Source: Mesonia maritima
GTDB lineage: Bacteria; Bacteroidota; Bacteroidia; Flavobacteriales; Flavobacteriaceae
DNA length: 64,000 nucleotides
Direction of reading: 5' to 3'
Assembly (NCBI RefSeq): GCF_042433895.1
Contig: NZ_JBHLUA010000012.1
Coordinates: 124,001 to 188,000 of the forward strand
In this document: in pieces, positions 44,198 through 53,370 of the stretch
Layout: every line of letters begins with the position of its first letter
How positions within the stretch are numbered: position 1 is the stretch's first letter
The notes under the pieces: model-generated
What the model was told of the DNA's origin: nothing
Databases searched by the model: none
What the model saw: only the letters and a program-made list of their open reading frames with translations
Made by a program: the position numbers and the translations under genes

Positions 44198-44317
44198 GCT
44201 GCAAATCTAAGAACTCTAGCTGAATTTTAACGAAGCAAATTCAGAAGCTTTTTATGGGTTAAAGCACTATTTTTTACCAGTGTTTTAAAAAATTTAAACG
44301 CAATTAAAATGTTAGGT

Positions 44318-44325
44318 TATCTTTG
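44318..44325 (+). promoter_or_regulatory. -7 promoter element before the retropepsin-like gene
   Basis: TATCTTTG matches TAnnTTTG 14 bases before the ATG; a matching -33 was not found. Confidence 0.45.
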
Positions 44326-44339
44326 CTGAAAAAAATTTA

Positions 44340-44777
44340 ATGCCTTCTTTACGGAATTTTTTATTAGAAAAAGGTTTTCAACGTATAAAATTGAAAACTA
44401 CAGCAACAAACCATTTGGAATTAACCGCTTCTATAAACGGCGTTGAAGGTAGTTTTATTTTAGATACCGGCGCATCTAGTTCTTGCGTAGGAACTGATGC
44501 GGTAAAATATTTTGATTTATTTGCTGAAGATAGTGATATAAAAGCTGCCGGAGCCGGCGCAACAAATATGCTAACACGCGTTTCCACAAAAAACACCTTG
44601 CAAATAGGAAATTGGAAAAAGAAAAAATGTGATCTCGTGGTTTTCGATTTAAGTCACGTGAACCAAGCTTTGAGTGATCATGACGCAAATACAGTTCACG
44701 GAATAATTGGTGCTGACGTTCTAAAGAAAGGAAAAGCGGTAATTGATTATAAAGGGAAGTGTGTCTATTTAAAATAA
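44340..44777 (+). CDS. Retropepsin-like aspartic protease
   Basis: 145 residues. The motif SFILDTGASSSCVG contains the catalytic Asp42 of retropepsins, and a second hydrophobic-hydrophobic-Gly motif VHGIIGADVLKKGKAVIDYK follows. Such one-domain proteins dimerise to form the active site. There is no signal peptide, so it is probably cytoplasmic. The substrate is unknown. It is single, between divergent tatD and a shared terminator with odhB. Confidence 0.8.
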   Translation: MPSLRNFLLEKGFQRIKLKTTATNHLELTASINGVEGSFILDTGASSSCVGTDAVKYFDLFAEDSDIKAAGAGATNMLTRVSTKNTLQIGNWKKKKCDLVVFDLSHVNQALSDHDANTVHGIIGADVLKKGKAVIDYKGKCVYLK

Positions 44778-44830
44778 TATTTTACATAAAAAGCTCACGA
44801 GGTATTAAACTCTTTGGCGGTGCCAATAAA

Positions 44831-44863
44831 AAAAGCGACTCTTTATAAGGAGTCGCTTTTTTT
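44831..44863. terminator. Bidirectional terminator
   Basis: AAAAGCGACTC (44831-44841) pairs with GAGTCGCTTTT (44850-44860), with A and T runs outside. It serves the retropepsin-like gene and, on the minus strand, odhA-odhB. Confidence 0.85.
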
Positions 44864-44880
44864 GATACTACAAAAATAAT

Positions 44881-46173
44881 TTATAATTCTAAGGCTTTTT
44901 TCACATCGTTATCCATCAGTAATTCTTCCGGATTTTCTAAAGCTTCTTTAATAGCCACTAAGAAACCTACTGATTCTTTTCCATCAATAATTCTGTGGTC
45001 GTAAGAAAGGGCTAAATACATCATTGGTCGAATTTCCACTTTTCCATCAATTGCTACTGGACGCTCAATAATATTGTGCATTCCTAAAATTCCACTTTGC
45101 GGTGGATTGATAATTGGTGTTGATAACATAGAACCGAAAACACCTCCGTTAGAAATAGTAAATGTTCCACCAGTCATTTCATCGACGGTAATTTTTCCAT
45201 CTCTAGCTCTTAAAGCAAGACGTTTTACTTCAGATTCAATTCCTCGGAAACTTAAGTTTTCAGCATTTCTAATTACAGGAACCATTAATCCTTTTGGTCC
45301 TGAAACAGCTATACTAATATCTTTATAATCGTAAGTAATCATTTCTTTTCCATCGATCATACTGTTTACAGCTGGATATTGATCTAAGGCGCGAATGACT
45401 GCTTTGGTAAAGAAAGACATAAATCCTAAACTTACATCATGCTTAGATTTAAAGTCTTCTTTGTATTTTTTTCGAAGCTCAAAAATCGGCGACATATCTG
45501 CTTCATTAAACGTAGTAAGCATCGCGGTTTCATTTTTCGCGCTTACTAAACGCTCTGCCACTTTACGGCGAAGCATCGACATTTTTTTACGAGACTCGCT
45601 TCGGTTTCCATTCCCTGGAGAGCCCATAGAAGGTTTTGCGTTTTCCGCATCTTCTTTGGTAATTCTACCGTTTTTACCGCTTCCTTTTACATCTTTAGCA
45701 TCAATTTCTTTTTCAGATAAAATCTTTTTTGCTGCAGGAGAAGGTGTTCCTGATGCATAATTTTTATCATCTTGCTTTTGGTCTGGCGTAGAAGATTTAG
45801 AAGGTGTTTCTTTATTAGGATCAAGCTTTTCATCGCTACTTTTTTCTTCGTGTGTAGCTTTGTCTTTATCTGCGCTTTTATCTTTTGAAGAAGATTCTTT
45901 TTTGTCTTCCTTTTTATCGTCACCACCTGGCTTTTCAGCTTCGGTATCGATTAAACAAACTACTTCTCCTACTGCAACAGCGTCTCCTTCTTCCGCCTTA
46001 AGCGTAATTATTCCGCTTGCTTCTGCCGGAAGTTCTAAAGTTGCCTTGTCGCTGTCTACTTCTGCAATGGCTTGGTCTTTTTCAACATAATCACCATCTT
46101 GAACTAACCATTCTGCAATTTCAACTTCTGTAATAGATTCTCCCGGTGAAGGGACTTTCATTTCTAAAGCCAT
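44881..46173 (-). CDS. odhB: 2-oxoglutarate dehydrogenase E2, dihydrolipoyl succinyltransferase
   Basis: 430 residues. A single N-terminal lipoyl domain with lipoylated Lys43 in EVDSDKATLELPA, a long flexible Lys/Asp/Ser linker about 78-135, the small E3/E1-binding domain (SPAAKKILSEKEIDAKDVKG), and the catalytic acyltransferase domain ending with LALSYDHRIIDGKESVGFLV (catalytic His and Asp). It transfers the succinyl group to CoA in the TCA cycle. Start is 31 bases from odhA's end. Succinyl rather than acetyl type is inferred from the pairing with odhA. Confidence 0.93.
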   Translation of the reverse strand: MALEMKVPSPGESITEVEIAEWLVQDGDYVEKDQAIAEVDSDKATLELPAEASGIITLKAEEGDAVAVGEVVCLIDTEAEKPGGDDKKEDKKESSSKDKSADKDKATHEEKSSDEKLDPNKETPSKSSTPDQKQDDKNYASGTPSPAAKKILSEKEIDAKDVKGSGKNGRITKEDAENAKPSMGSPGNGNRSESRKKMSMLRRKVAERLVSAKNETAMLTTFNEADMSPIFELRKKYKEDFKSKHDVSLGFMSFFTKAVIRALDQYPAVNSMIDGKEMITYDYKDISIAVSGPKGLMVPVIRNAENLSFRGIESEVKRLALRARDGKITVDEMTGGTFTISNGGVFGSMLSTPIINPPQSGILGMHNIIERPVAIDGKVEIRPMMYLALSYDHRIIDGKESVGFLVAIKEALENPEELLMDNDVKKALEL

Positions 46174-46203
46174 AATTTTATTTATTTCTGTATATCGTAA
46201 TTT

Positions 46204-48993
46204 CTAGTTATCGGTTAAGCTTTTATCGAATACGCTTTCCATTACACGCTCGTGTCTTCTTTTAAATCGAACTGCGCTTCCTGCGGCCGGTGAACCATAG
46301 AATTTTCTACTGCAAATTCTAAAGTTTCTAGCTTCATCTAAATGTAATAATAAATGACTATAAGCGCCCATATTTCTTGGTTCTTCTTGCGCCCAAACCA
46401 CATCGTCTGCGTTTTCGTATTTTTTTATTATTTCTGATATTCTACCGGTTGGTAACGGAAATAATTGTTCTATTCTTACTAAAGCTACGTCGTCACGCTC
46501 TAATTCTTCTCTTTTCTTTTCTAAATCATAATAGAATTTTCCGGTACAGAATACTAAACTTTTTGTTTTTTCTACCGAAGCTTCGCTATCATCTATCACG
46601 GTTTGAAAACTTCCTGTAGCTAATTCTTCTTTAGTGGAAACCACTTTTGGATGTCTTAACAAGCTTTTTGGCGTGAAAATAATAAGAGGCTTTCTATAAC
46701 ATGCCTTTATTTGTCTGCGTAATAAATGAAATAGGTTCGCAGGTGTTGTAATATCTGCCACATACATATTATCTTTTGCGCAAAGTTGTAAATAACGTTC
46801 CATTCTAGCGGAACTATGTTCTGCTCCCTGACCTTCATAGCCGTGTGGTAAAAGCATTACCAGTCCGTTTTGTAATTTCCATTTATCTTCTGCAGCTGAA
46901 ATATATTGGTCGATCATAATTTGAGCTCCATTACTGAAATCTCCAAATTGTGCTTCCCATAAAGTTAAGGTATCTGGACTCGCCATTGCATATCCATAAT
47001 CAAAACCTACAACGCCATATTCTGATAATAGAGAATTGTAAATGTAAAATTGACCTTGATCTTCTTTTATTTTATTTAAAAGAACTACTTCTTCTTCGCT
47101 TTCTTCAACTTTTAAAACAGCGTGACGGTGAGAGAAGGTACCGCGTTCACAATCTTGTCCAGTCATTCTTACATTATGACCTTCAGCTAAAAGTGTTCCG
47201 TAGGCTAATAATTCAGCTAACCCCCAATCGAGTTTATTTTTGTCGAAGTACATTTTTTTACGCGTATCGGTAAGTTTTTTAATCTTACGCATAAATTTTT
47301 TGTCTTCCGGCAGGGTAGTAATGGTTTCCGCAATACGTGTAAGCTCTTCTAAATCGAAACTCGTATCTGCGTTTTCCATCATATCACTTTCAGTTCCATA
47401 AGTGTAACCATCCCATTCATCCTGCATAATTGGAGTAATGATAGTGGTTTCTTCCTTTCTAGAACTTTCTAAGTTTTCTTCTAATTTATCTTTGTATTCT
47501 TTTTCTAATTTTTCGACGTAATCCTTTTCAATAAGACCTTCTTCAATAAGTCTTTTCGCATAAATATCACGCGTATTATCGTGCTTAGAAATTGCTTTGT
47601 AAAGCTTTGGCTGCGTAAAACGTGGTTCGTCACCTTCGTTATGACCATATTTTCTATAACCTAATAAATCGATAAACACATCTCTCTTAAATTTCATTCT
47701 GAAATCTAGAGCGAATAACATTGCATGAACTACTGCTTCGGCATCGTCTGCATTTACGTGAAGTATCGGAGATAGCGTTACTTTACCTACATCTGTACAA
47801 TACGTAGAAGAACGACCATCTAAATAATTTGTAGTAAACCCGATTTGGTTATTCACCACAATATGAATGGTTCCCTGTGTTTTGTAACCTTCTAATTGTG
47901 CCATTTGCACGGTTTCATAGACTACGCCTTGACCCGCAATTGCAGCATCACCGTGAACTACGATTGGTAAAACGTGTTCAGGATTATCAAGATAATGATT
48001 ATCTTGTTTTGAACGCGCAATTCCTTGAACGACCGGCCCTACGGTTTCTAAGTGTGAAGGATTTGGCGCGATATTTAAGTTAATTTCTTTTCCGCTATCG
48101 GTTTTTCGGCAAGAAGTCCATCCTAAATGATATTTTACATCACCGTCAAATACTTCTTGTTCATAATCCTTACCGTCGAATTCACTAAATATATCTTTAG
48201 CACTTTTTCCGAAAATATTGGTTAAGGTGTTTAAACGACCACGATGTGCCATTCCCATAACAAATTCTCGAATTCCTCTTTCAGCAGCTTCCTCAATTAA
48301 AGCATCTAACCCGGGAATTAAAGTTTCTCCTCCTTCTAATGAAAAACGCTTTTGACCGACATATTTTGTATGTAAAAAACTTTCAAAAGAAACCGCTTCG
48401 TTTAATTTCTTTAAAATATGTTTTTTTCGATTTTCATCAAACTGTGGATGATTTTCATTTATATTTAAGCGGCTTTGAATCCATTGAATTTCTTCAGGTT
48501 TACGAATATACATATATTCAATTCCAATAGCATCGCAGTAAATACTTTCTAAATGATCAATGATATCTTTTAAGCTTGAAGAACCAATTCCTAAAATTTC
48601 TCCTGCATTAAAAGTGGTATCTAAATCTTCTTTAGAAAGTCCAAAATTTTCGATCGCTAAAGTAGGTTCATACTTTCTACGCTCACGAACAGGATTGGTT
48701 TTCGTAAAAAGATGACCGCGTGTTCTGTAACCATCGATAAGCTGAACTACTTGAAATTCTTTTAAAACACTATCTGGAATATTAACTTCTGTACCGTTTC
48801 CTGGTTCCTTAAATGTGTGCGAACCATCACCATTTGATGATATTTCGTCTTCAGAAAGGGTTTTTCCAAAATCAAAACCTTGGAAAAAAGCTCTCCAACT
48901 AGGTTCTACACTATCAGGGTATTGCAGGTATTGGTCGTATAATTCTGCGAAGTAAGCGGTGTGTGCCGCATTGAGAAATGAAAATTGATCCAT
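46204..48993 (-). CDS. odhA: 2-oxoglutarate dehydrogenase E1 component
   Basis: 929 residues. N-terminal MDQFSFLNAAHTAYFAELYD, the SLEGGETLIPGLDALIEEAA segment, FVMGMAHRGRLNTLTNIFGK, VHGDAAIAGQGVVYETVQMA, and the thiamine-diphosphate binding IHIVVNNQIGFTTN region match E1o. The C-terminal half has GFDYGYAMASPDTLTLWEAQ and LLPHGYEGQGAEHSSARMER. It decarboxylates 2-oxoglutarate with ThDP and passes the succinyl group to lipoyl-E2. It is the first gene of the odhA-odhB operon. Length and motifs are normal. Confidence 0.95.
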   Translation of the reverse strand: MDQFSFLNAAHTAYFAELYDQYLQYPDSVEPSWRAFFQGFDFGKTLSEDEISSNGDGSHTFKEPGNGTEVNIPDSVLKEFQVVQLIDGYRTRGHLFTKTNPVRERRKYEPTLAIENFGLSKEDLDTTFNAGEILGIGSSSLKDIIDHLESIYCDAIGIEYMYIRKPEEIQWIQSRLNINENHPQFDENRKKHILKKLNEAVSFESFLHTKYVGQKRFSLEGGETLIPGLDALIEEAAERGIREFVMGMAHRGRLNTLTNIFGKSAKDIFSEFDGKDYEQEVFDGDVKYHLGWTSCRKTDSGKEINLNIAPNPSHLETVGPVVQGIARSKQDNHYLDNPEHVLPIVVHGDAAIAGQGVVYETVQMAQLEGYKTQGTIHIVVNNQIGFTTNYLDGRSSTYCTDVGKVTLSPILHVNADDAEAVVHAMLFALDFRMKFKRDVFIDLLGYRKYGHNEGDEPRFTQPKLYKAISKHDNTRDIYAKRLIEEGLIEKDYVEKLEKEYKDKLEENLESSRKEETTIITPIMQDEWDGYTYGTESDMMENADTSFDLEELTRIAETITTLPEDKKFMRKIKKLTDTRKKMYFDKNKLDWGLAELLAYGTLLAEGHNVRMTGQDCERGTFSHRHAVLKVEESEEEVVLLNKIKEDQGQFYIYNSLLSEYGVVGFDYGYAMASPDTLTLWEAQFGDFSNGAQIMIDQYISAAEDKWKLQNGLVMLLPHGYEGQGAEHSSARMERYLQLCAKDNMYVADITTPANLFHLLRRQIKACYRKPLIIFTPKSLLRHPKVVSTKEELATGSFQTVIDDSEASVEKTKSLVFCTGKFYYDLEKKREELERDDVALVRIEQLFPLPTGRISEIIKKYENADDVVWAQEEPRNMGAYSHLLLHLDEARNFRICSRKFYGSPAAGSAVRFKRRHERVMESVFDKSLTDN

Positions 48994-49117
48994 AGAGGAA
49001 TATAGAGTTGTGTTTTTTTAAACAAAACAAAAATACAATTTTTACTAAAAACAGCACTCCTCATTAGATAAATTTATCTTATACGGAATAAGATTTTCTA
49101 ACTACTTACCTTTTTTG

Positions 49118-50092
49118 TTAAACGGTTCGCGTCATTAAAGAATCTCCAAATGATCTGAGAATCATTTTTTGACTCTCTTCAATGGCAATTTCGTCAAGCA
49201 ATGCAAAGGCCTTTTCGGTATATTTTTCGATCTCTTTTTGGGTACTTTTTGCCGCGCCGCTTAATTCAAAAATATTTTTCACGGTTTCTATTTTCTGAGA
49301 AGCATCACGCGGATCGATCGTATATAAATGTTCTAACTGTCGAGCTTCACCAATACTAGATTGCTCAATTGCTTTTAAATATAGAAATGTTTTCTTGTTT
49401 TCAATAATATCGCCACCGACTTGTTTTCCGAATTTTTCAGGATCTCCAAACGCATCTAAATAATCGTCTTGAAGCTGAAATGCAATTCCTAATAAACAAC
49501 CAAATTCGTGAATTTGCTTTCTACACGAATTTTTAGCACCAGCAACAATTGCTCCCATTTCTAAGGATGCACCGACCAAAACCGCTGTTTTATACCGAAT
49601 CATTTTTAAATATTCATCGATATTCACATTTTCTCGTGTTTCAAAATCCACATCGTATTGTTGTCCTTCACAGACTTCAATTGCAGTTCTGGTAAATAAT
49701 TTTGCCATTTCCTGAAACGTATGAACTTCATAATTTTCAAATAATTGGTAAGCGTTTATCAACATGGCATCACCAGAAAGAATTGCGGTGTTAATATTCC
49801 ACTTCTCATGAACGGTTTCTTTTCCTCTTCTTAATGGCGCATCATCCATTATATCATCATGAACCAACGAAAAATTATGAAAAACTTCAATTGCCAACGC
49901 GGCATCGAGCGCATTTTTATAAGAGCTTCCAAAAATTTCTGCTGAAAGTAAAACCATTACTGGACGCAAGCGTTTTCCACCAATATTTAGAATATAAAGC
50001 ATGGGTTCATAAAGACCTGCCGGTTCTTTAGCGGTAATTTTTTCTTTCATATGCGATAAAAACGCGGAACGGTAAAATGCGATATCGTGCAT
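49118..50092 (-). CDS. Polyprenyl (farnesyl/geranylgeranyl-type) diphosphate synthase
   Basis: 324 residues. First Asp-rich motif SLVHDDIMDDAPLRRGKETV, second motif GIAFQLQDDYLDAFGDPEKF, and the GGKRLRPVMVLLSAEIFG region near residue 36. Condenses isopentenyl diphosphate with allylic diphosphates to make C15-C20 or longer chains for menaquinone, carotenoids and undecaprenol. The residues before the first motif are LAIEVFHNFSLVHDD; product length cannot be read confidently. It is transcribed on the minus strand away from the TetR gene. Confidence 0.88.
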   Translation of the reverse strand: MHDIAFYRSAFLSHMKEKITAKEPAGLYEPMLYILNIGGKRLRPVMVLLSAEIFGSSYKNALDAALAIEVFHNFSLVHDDIMDDAPLRRGKETVHEKWNINTAILSGDAMLINAYQLFENYEVHTFQEMAKLFTRTAIEVCEGQQYDVDFETRENVNIDEYLKMIRYKTAVLVGASLEMGAIVAGAKNSCRKQIHEFGCLLGIAFQLQDDYLDAFGDPEKFGKQVGGDIIENKKTFLYLKAIEQSSIGEARQLEHLYTIDPRDASQKIETVKNIFELSGAAKSTQKEIEKYTEKAFALLDEIAIEESQKMILRSFGDSLMTRTV

Positions 50093-50190
50093 GGGGACAA
50101 AAATTTTCCGCTAAAATACCATAATTCAATTGATTTCAAATGTTCTTTTAAGGGAATGTAAATTTTAGATAAAAACTACGGAAACTTTTT

Positions 50191-50218
50191 TTGTTTTTAA
50201 AGTTTCTACTTACATTTG
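50191..50218 (+). promoter_or_regulatory. Promoter of the efflux operon
   Basis: TTG (50191-50193), 17 bases, TACATTTG (50211-50218), nine bases before the ATG at 50227. The start TTG of the longer frame coincides with the -33 box, so it is not the translation start. Confidence 0.75.
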
Positions 50219-50226
50219 CGCCGATT

Positions 50227-50832
50227 ATGAAAGAGAAAATTTTAAAACGAGCTATCGAATTGTTTTTAGAACTGGGCTTCAAAAGCGTTACGATGGATGA
50301 CATTGCTGAAAGTCTTGGAATTTCCAAGAAAACGATCTATTCACATTATTCTACAAAAGGAAAATTAGTAGAAGATTGTGCGGCAAATTTATTTTGCACG
50401 ATAACGGAGGGAATTGATGAAATTATTGCTGAAAAACATAACCCAATCGATGAATCATTTAATATTCACCGATTTATTTTATCCCGGTTAAAGAAAGAAA
50501 AAGCATCACCACAATATCAGCTTCAAAAATATTATCCAAAAATAGAAAGAAAACTTCGACAGCAAAAAATAGAACGCATGCAAGAATGTGTTGTTAATAA
50601 TTTAAAAAGAGGTGTAAAAGAAGGATATTATCGACCTGAAATTGAAATCGATCTGGTATTCAGATTTTATTTTATGACACTCGAAGGAATTAGAAGCAGT
50701 GATATGTTTTCTGTTGCAGAATATTCGATCCCTTTTCTTGTAAAAAACTTTTCAGACTATCATTTACGCGGAATTGTTTCCGAAAAAGGACTAACCTATA
50801 TCAATAATTTAGCTAAAAAATGCAATTCATGA
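50227..50832 (+). CDS. TetR/AcrR-family transcriptional regulator
   Basis: About 201 residues from ATG 50227 (MKEKILKRAIELFLELGFKS). The helix-turn-helix is VTMDDIAESLGISKKTIYSH, followed by YSTKGKLVEDC, and a ligand-binding C-terminal helical domain with a FYFMTLEGIRSSD region. It is probably the autoregulated repressor of the efflux operon it heads. Its stop overlaps the start of the TolC gene (ATGA at 50829), showing translational coupling. The inducer is unknown. Confidence 0.85.
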   Translation: MKEKILKRAIELFLELGFKSVTMDDIAESLGISKKTIYSHYSTKGKLVEDCAANLFCTITEGIDEIIAEKHNPIDESFNIHRFILSRLKKEKASPQYQLQKYYPKIERKLRQQKIERMQECVVNNLKRGVKEGYYRPEIEIDLVFRFYFMTLEGIRSSDMFSVAEYSIPFLVKNFSDYHLRGIVSEKGLTYINNLAKKCNS

Positions 50833-52196
50833 ATCTTCGTATTACTTATTTAATACTATTTTTCTCTGGTGTGATATACGCACAAGAAAACCAAACTCAA
50901 AAAACTTATACCTTGAGTTTAGAAGAAGCGATAGACTTCGCTTTAGATAGCAGTTATACTGCGATAAATGCGCGAAGAGATATTGCTTCTGCGATTAAAA
51001 AAAAGTGGGAAACTACAGCAGACGGTCTTCCGCAGATAAATGCCAATATCGATTACCAAAATAATTTAAAACAACCGGTTCAACTTTTACCTGCAGAAAT
51101 TACCGGTGGACCTCCAGGAACCTTTATTCCGGTGGTTTTTGGTACAAAACAACAAATGTCTGCTACCGCGACTGCTTCGCAATTATTATTCGACGGTTCT
51201 TATATTGTTGCCGTTCGCGCTTCTAAAACATTTTTAGAATATACTGATACGAATGCTAAAAAAACCGCTTTGGAAATTCGTGAAAATGTGATCGACGCCT
51301 ATGGAAATGTTCTATTAGCACAAGAAAGCGCTGCTATTCTAGAACAAAACAAAACCACTTTAGAAGATAATTTGGAGGATACTAAAGCAATGTTCGAAAA
51401 TGGTTTGCAGGAAGAAGAAAGCGTAGAACAATTAAAAATTACGTATTTACAAATTAGTAACGAATTAAGAAACGCTAAACGTTTGATTTCTATCACGAAA
51501 GAAATGCTGAATTTAGTATTGGGGATTCCTTTAGAAGAGCAAGTTTTTCTTACCGATGATTTAGATTCTTTAGCCGAAGAAAATATCAGTTTAGAACTTT
51601 TAAACGCACCGGCCGATATTGAAAATAATTTAGATTATAAACTCGCCAGAAATTTAACTGAACAACGCGAGCACGAACTTAATTTAGAAAAAAGTAAAGC
51701 GCTTCCAACCTTAAGCACTTTTGTAAATTACGGAACGAGCGGTTACAGCCAAGAATTTACATTTTTAAACGATAATCAAGACTGGTTTCAATCGTCAATT
51801 TGGGGTGTAAGTTTAAATATTCCTATTTTCAGCTCATTTCAAAGAAACGCGAGAACAGCACAAGCCAGAATTGCGTTAGATAAAGCGAACACACAATTTG
51901 AACAAGCGAAAGAGCAAATAAGATTAGAAATTAAACGTGCAAAAAACAATTATCAATTTGCCGTAGAAAAATATAGAACTTCTAAAGAAAACTTAGACTT
52001 GGCCAATCGAATTGAAAATAAAAATCAAATAAAATTTACAGAAGGAATTGCCACAAGTTTCGAATTGCGCCAAGCTCAAACACAACTTTACACGGCACAG
52101 CAAGAACTTTTACAATCGATGCTCGATTTATTAAACGCGAAAGCAGCTTTAGAAAGCGCACTAAACACACCAAACCTTAATTTCACCAACAACTAA
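50829..52196 (+). CDS. TolC-family outer-membrane efflux protein
   Basis: 455 residues from the ATG at 50829, which shares bases with the TetR stop. Signal peptide MNLRITYLILFFSGVIYAQ. Two repeats of the OEP fold are visible: TLSLEEAIDFALDSSYTAIN at 20-40 and a second repeat starting near 230 (LDYKLARNLTEQREHELNLE). It forms a trimeric outer-membrane channel joined to the adaptor and RND pump downstream. The drug or compound is not known. Confidence 0.9.
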   Translation: MNLRITYLILFFSGVIYAQENQTQKTYTLSLEEAIDFALDSSYTAINARRDIASAIKKKWETTADGLPQINANIDYQNNLKQPVQLLPAEITGGPPGTFIPVVFGTKQQMSATATASQLLFDGSYIVAVRASKTFLEYTDTNAKKTALEIRENVIDAYGNVLLAQESAAILEQNKTTLEDNLEDTKAMFENGLQEEESVEQLKITYLQISNELRNAKRLISITKEMLNLVLGIPLEEQVFLTDDLDSLAEENISLELLNAPADIENNLDYKLARNLTEQREHELNLEKSKALPTLSTFVNYGTSGYSQEFTFLNDNQDWFQSSIWGVSLNIPIFSSFQRNARTAQARIALDKANTQFEQAKEQIRLEIKRAKNNYQFAVEKYRTSKENLDLANRIENKNQIKFTEGIATSFELRQAQTQLYTAQQELLQSMLDLLNAKAALESALNTPNLNFTNN

Positions 52197-52206
52197 ATAG
52201 TCAGCA

Positions 52207-53367
52207 ATGAAAAAACTCCTAGTTTTATTACTAATTGTAATCACAGTAATTTCTTGCGGAAAGAAAGAAAAATCTGTTGAAGATATTATTTCTGAAGGAA
52301 ACTTATCAGAAATGAGAGCCAAAAAATCTGAATTACGAACACAACAAAATACTATTTCAGATAAAATTGAACAACTCAACGAAGAGATTGAAAAAAGAGA
52401 TAAAAGCAAATCTTATCCTTTAGTTACCGTACAAACGCTAAACGATACTATTTTTAAACATTACGTAGAAGTTCAAGGTGATGTAGAAACCGATGAAAAT
52501 ATTATTATTTATCCTGAATTTTCGGGAATTCTGTCTAACATTTATGTAAAAGAAGGTGAAAGAGTAAGTAAAGGACAAAAACTTGCAAAGATTGATGACG
52601 GCGGACTTTCAAGTCAATTAGCACAATCTGAAGCGCAATTATCATTAGCAAAAACCACTTTCGAACGTCAAGAACGTTTATGGAATAAAAAAATTGGTTC
52701 AGAAATTCAATTCTTAGAAGCAAAAACCAATTATAACGCCATGCAAAAATCGGTAGACCAACTACGCGCGCAATTAGCGAAAACTGTTATTAGAGCTCCG
52801 TTTAGCGGCGTAATAGATGAAGTTATTTCAGATCAAGGTCAAGTTGTTAACCCGGGGCAAAATCAATTATTCCGTTTGGTGAACTTAAAAGATATGTACA
52901 TTACTGCAGAAATTCCTGAAAATTATTTAGGAAAAGTAACCAAAGGAAGCCAGGTTTTAGTTGAAATTAATTCCATCGGGAAAGAATTTGAAGGAGAAGT
53001 AGAACAAGTTTCAGATTTCGTAAATCCAAATAACCGAAGTTTTTCAGTAAAAGTTTCTGTTCCTAATCCAGAAGGTTTTGTAAAACCAAATTTAATTGCT
53101 ACCGTAAAATTAAACGATTATACAGCTGAAAAAACCATTGTAATTCCGCAGAGTATTCTTCAAGAAAACGCACAAGGCGAAAGTATTGCCTATTATATTG
53201 AACCAAAAAATGATACGGTAAATGTAGCCCGAAAAGCAGTTTTAAAAACCGGTTTGGCATACAATAGTAAAATCGAAGTGCTTTCTGGACTTAAAGAAGG
53301 ACAAAAAATTATTGTAGAAGGCGCGCGAACAATTCGTGACGGACAAGAAGTAAAAGTTAAGCAATAA
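52207..53367 (+). CDS. RND efflux periplasmic adaptor lipoprotein
   Basis: 386 residues. Signal peptide II: MKKLLVLLLIVITVISCGKK. A coiled-coil-rich stretch 25-65 (MRAKKSELRTQQNTISDKIE) precedes the lipoyl/biotinyl-like hairpin domain with KEGERVSKGQKLAKIDDGGL, a second coiled-coil hairpin 140-190 (QSEAQLSLAKTTFERQERLW), and the beta-barrel and membrane-proximal domains (VIRAPFSGVIDEVISDQGQV, QKIIVEGARTIRDGQEVKVK). It links the inner-membrane RND pump to TolC. The N-terminal coiled coil is longer than in AcrA. Confidence 0.9.
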   Translation: MKKLLVLLLIVITVISCGKKEKSVEDIISEGNLSEMRAKKSELRTQQNTISDKIEQLNEEIEKRDKSKSYPLVTVQTLNDTIFKHYVEVQGDVETDENIIIYPEFSGILSNIYVKEGERVSKGQKLAKIDDGGLSSQLAQSEAQLSLAKTTFERQERLWNKKIGSEIQFLEAKTNYNAMQKSVDQLRAQLAKTVIRAPFSGVIDEVISDQGQVVNPGQNQLFRLVNLKDMYITAEIPENYLGKVTKGSQVLVEINSIGKEFEGEVEQVSDFVNPNNRSFSVKVSVPNPEGFVKPNLIATVKLNDYTAEKTIVIPQSILQENAQGESIAYYIEPKNDTVNVARKAVLKTGLAYNSKIEVLSGLKEGQKIIVEGARTIRDGQEVKVKQ

Positions 53368-53370
53368 TCT

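Noticed and set aside
46377..48530. Several antisense frames inside odhA
   Set aside because: Shadows of a strongly coding gene, with biased arginine/leucine-rich products.
50191..50226. TTG start extending the TetR gene
   Set aside because: Coincides with the -33 promoter element; ATG 50227 fits the TetR N-terminus.
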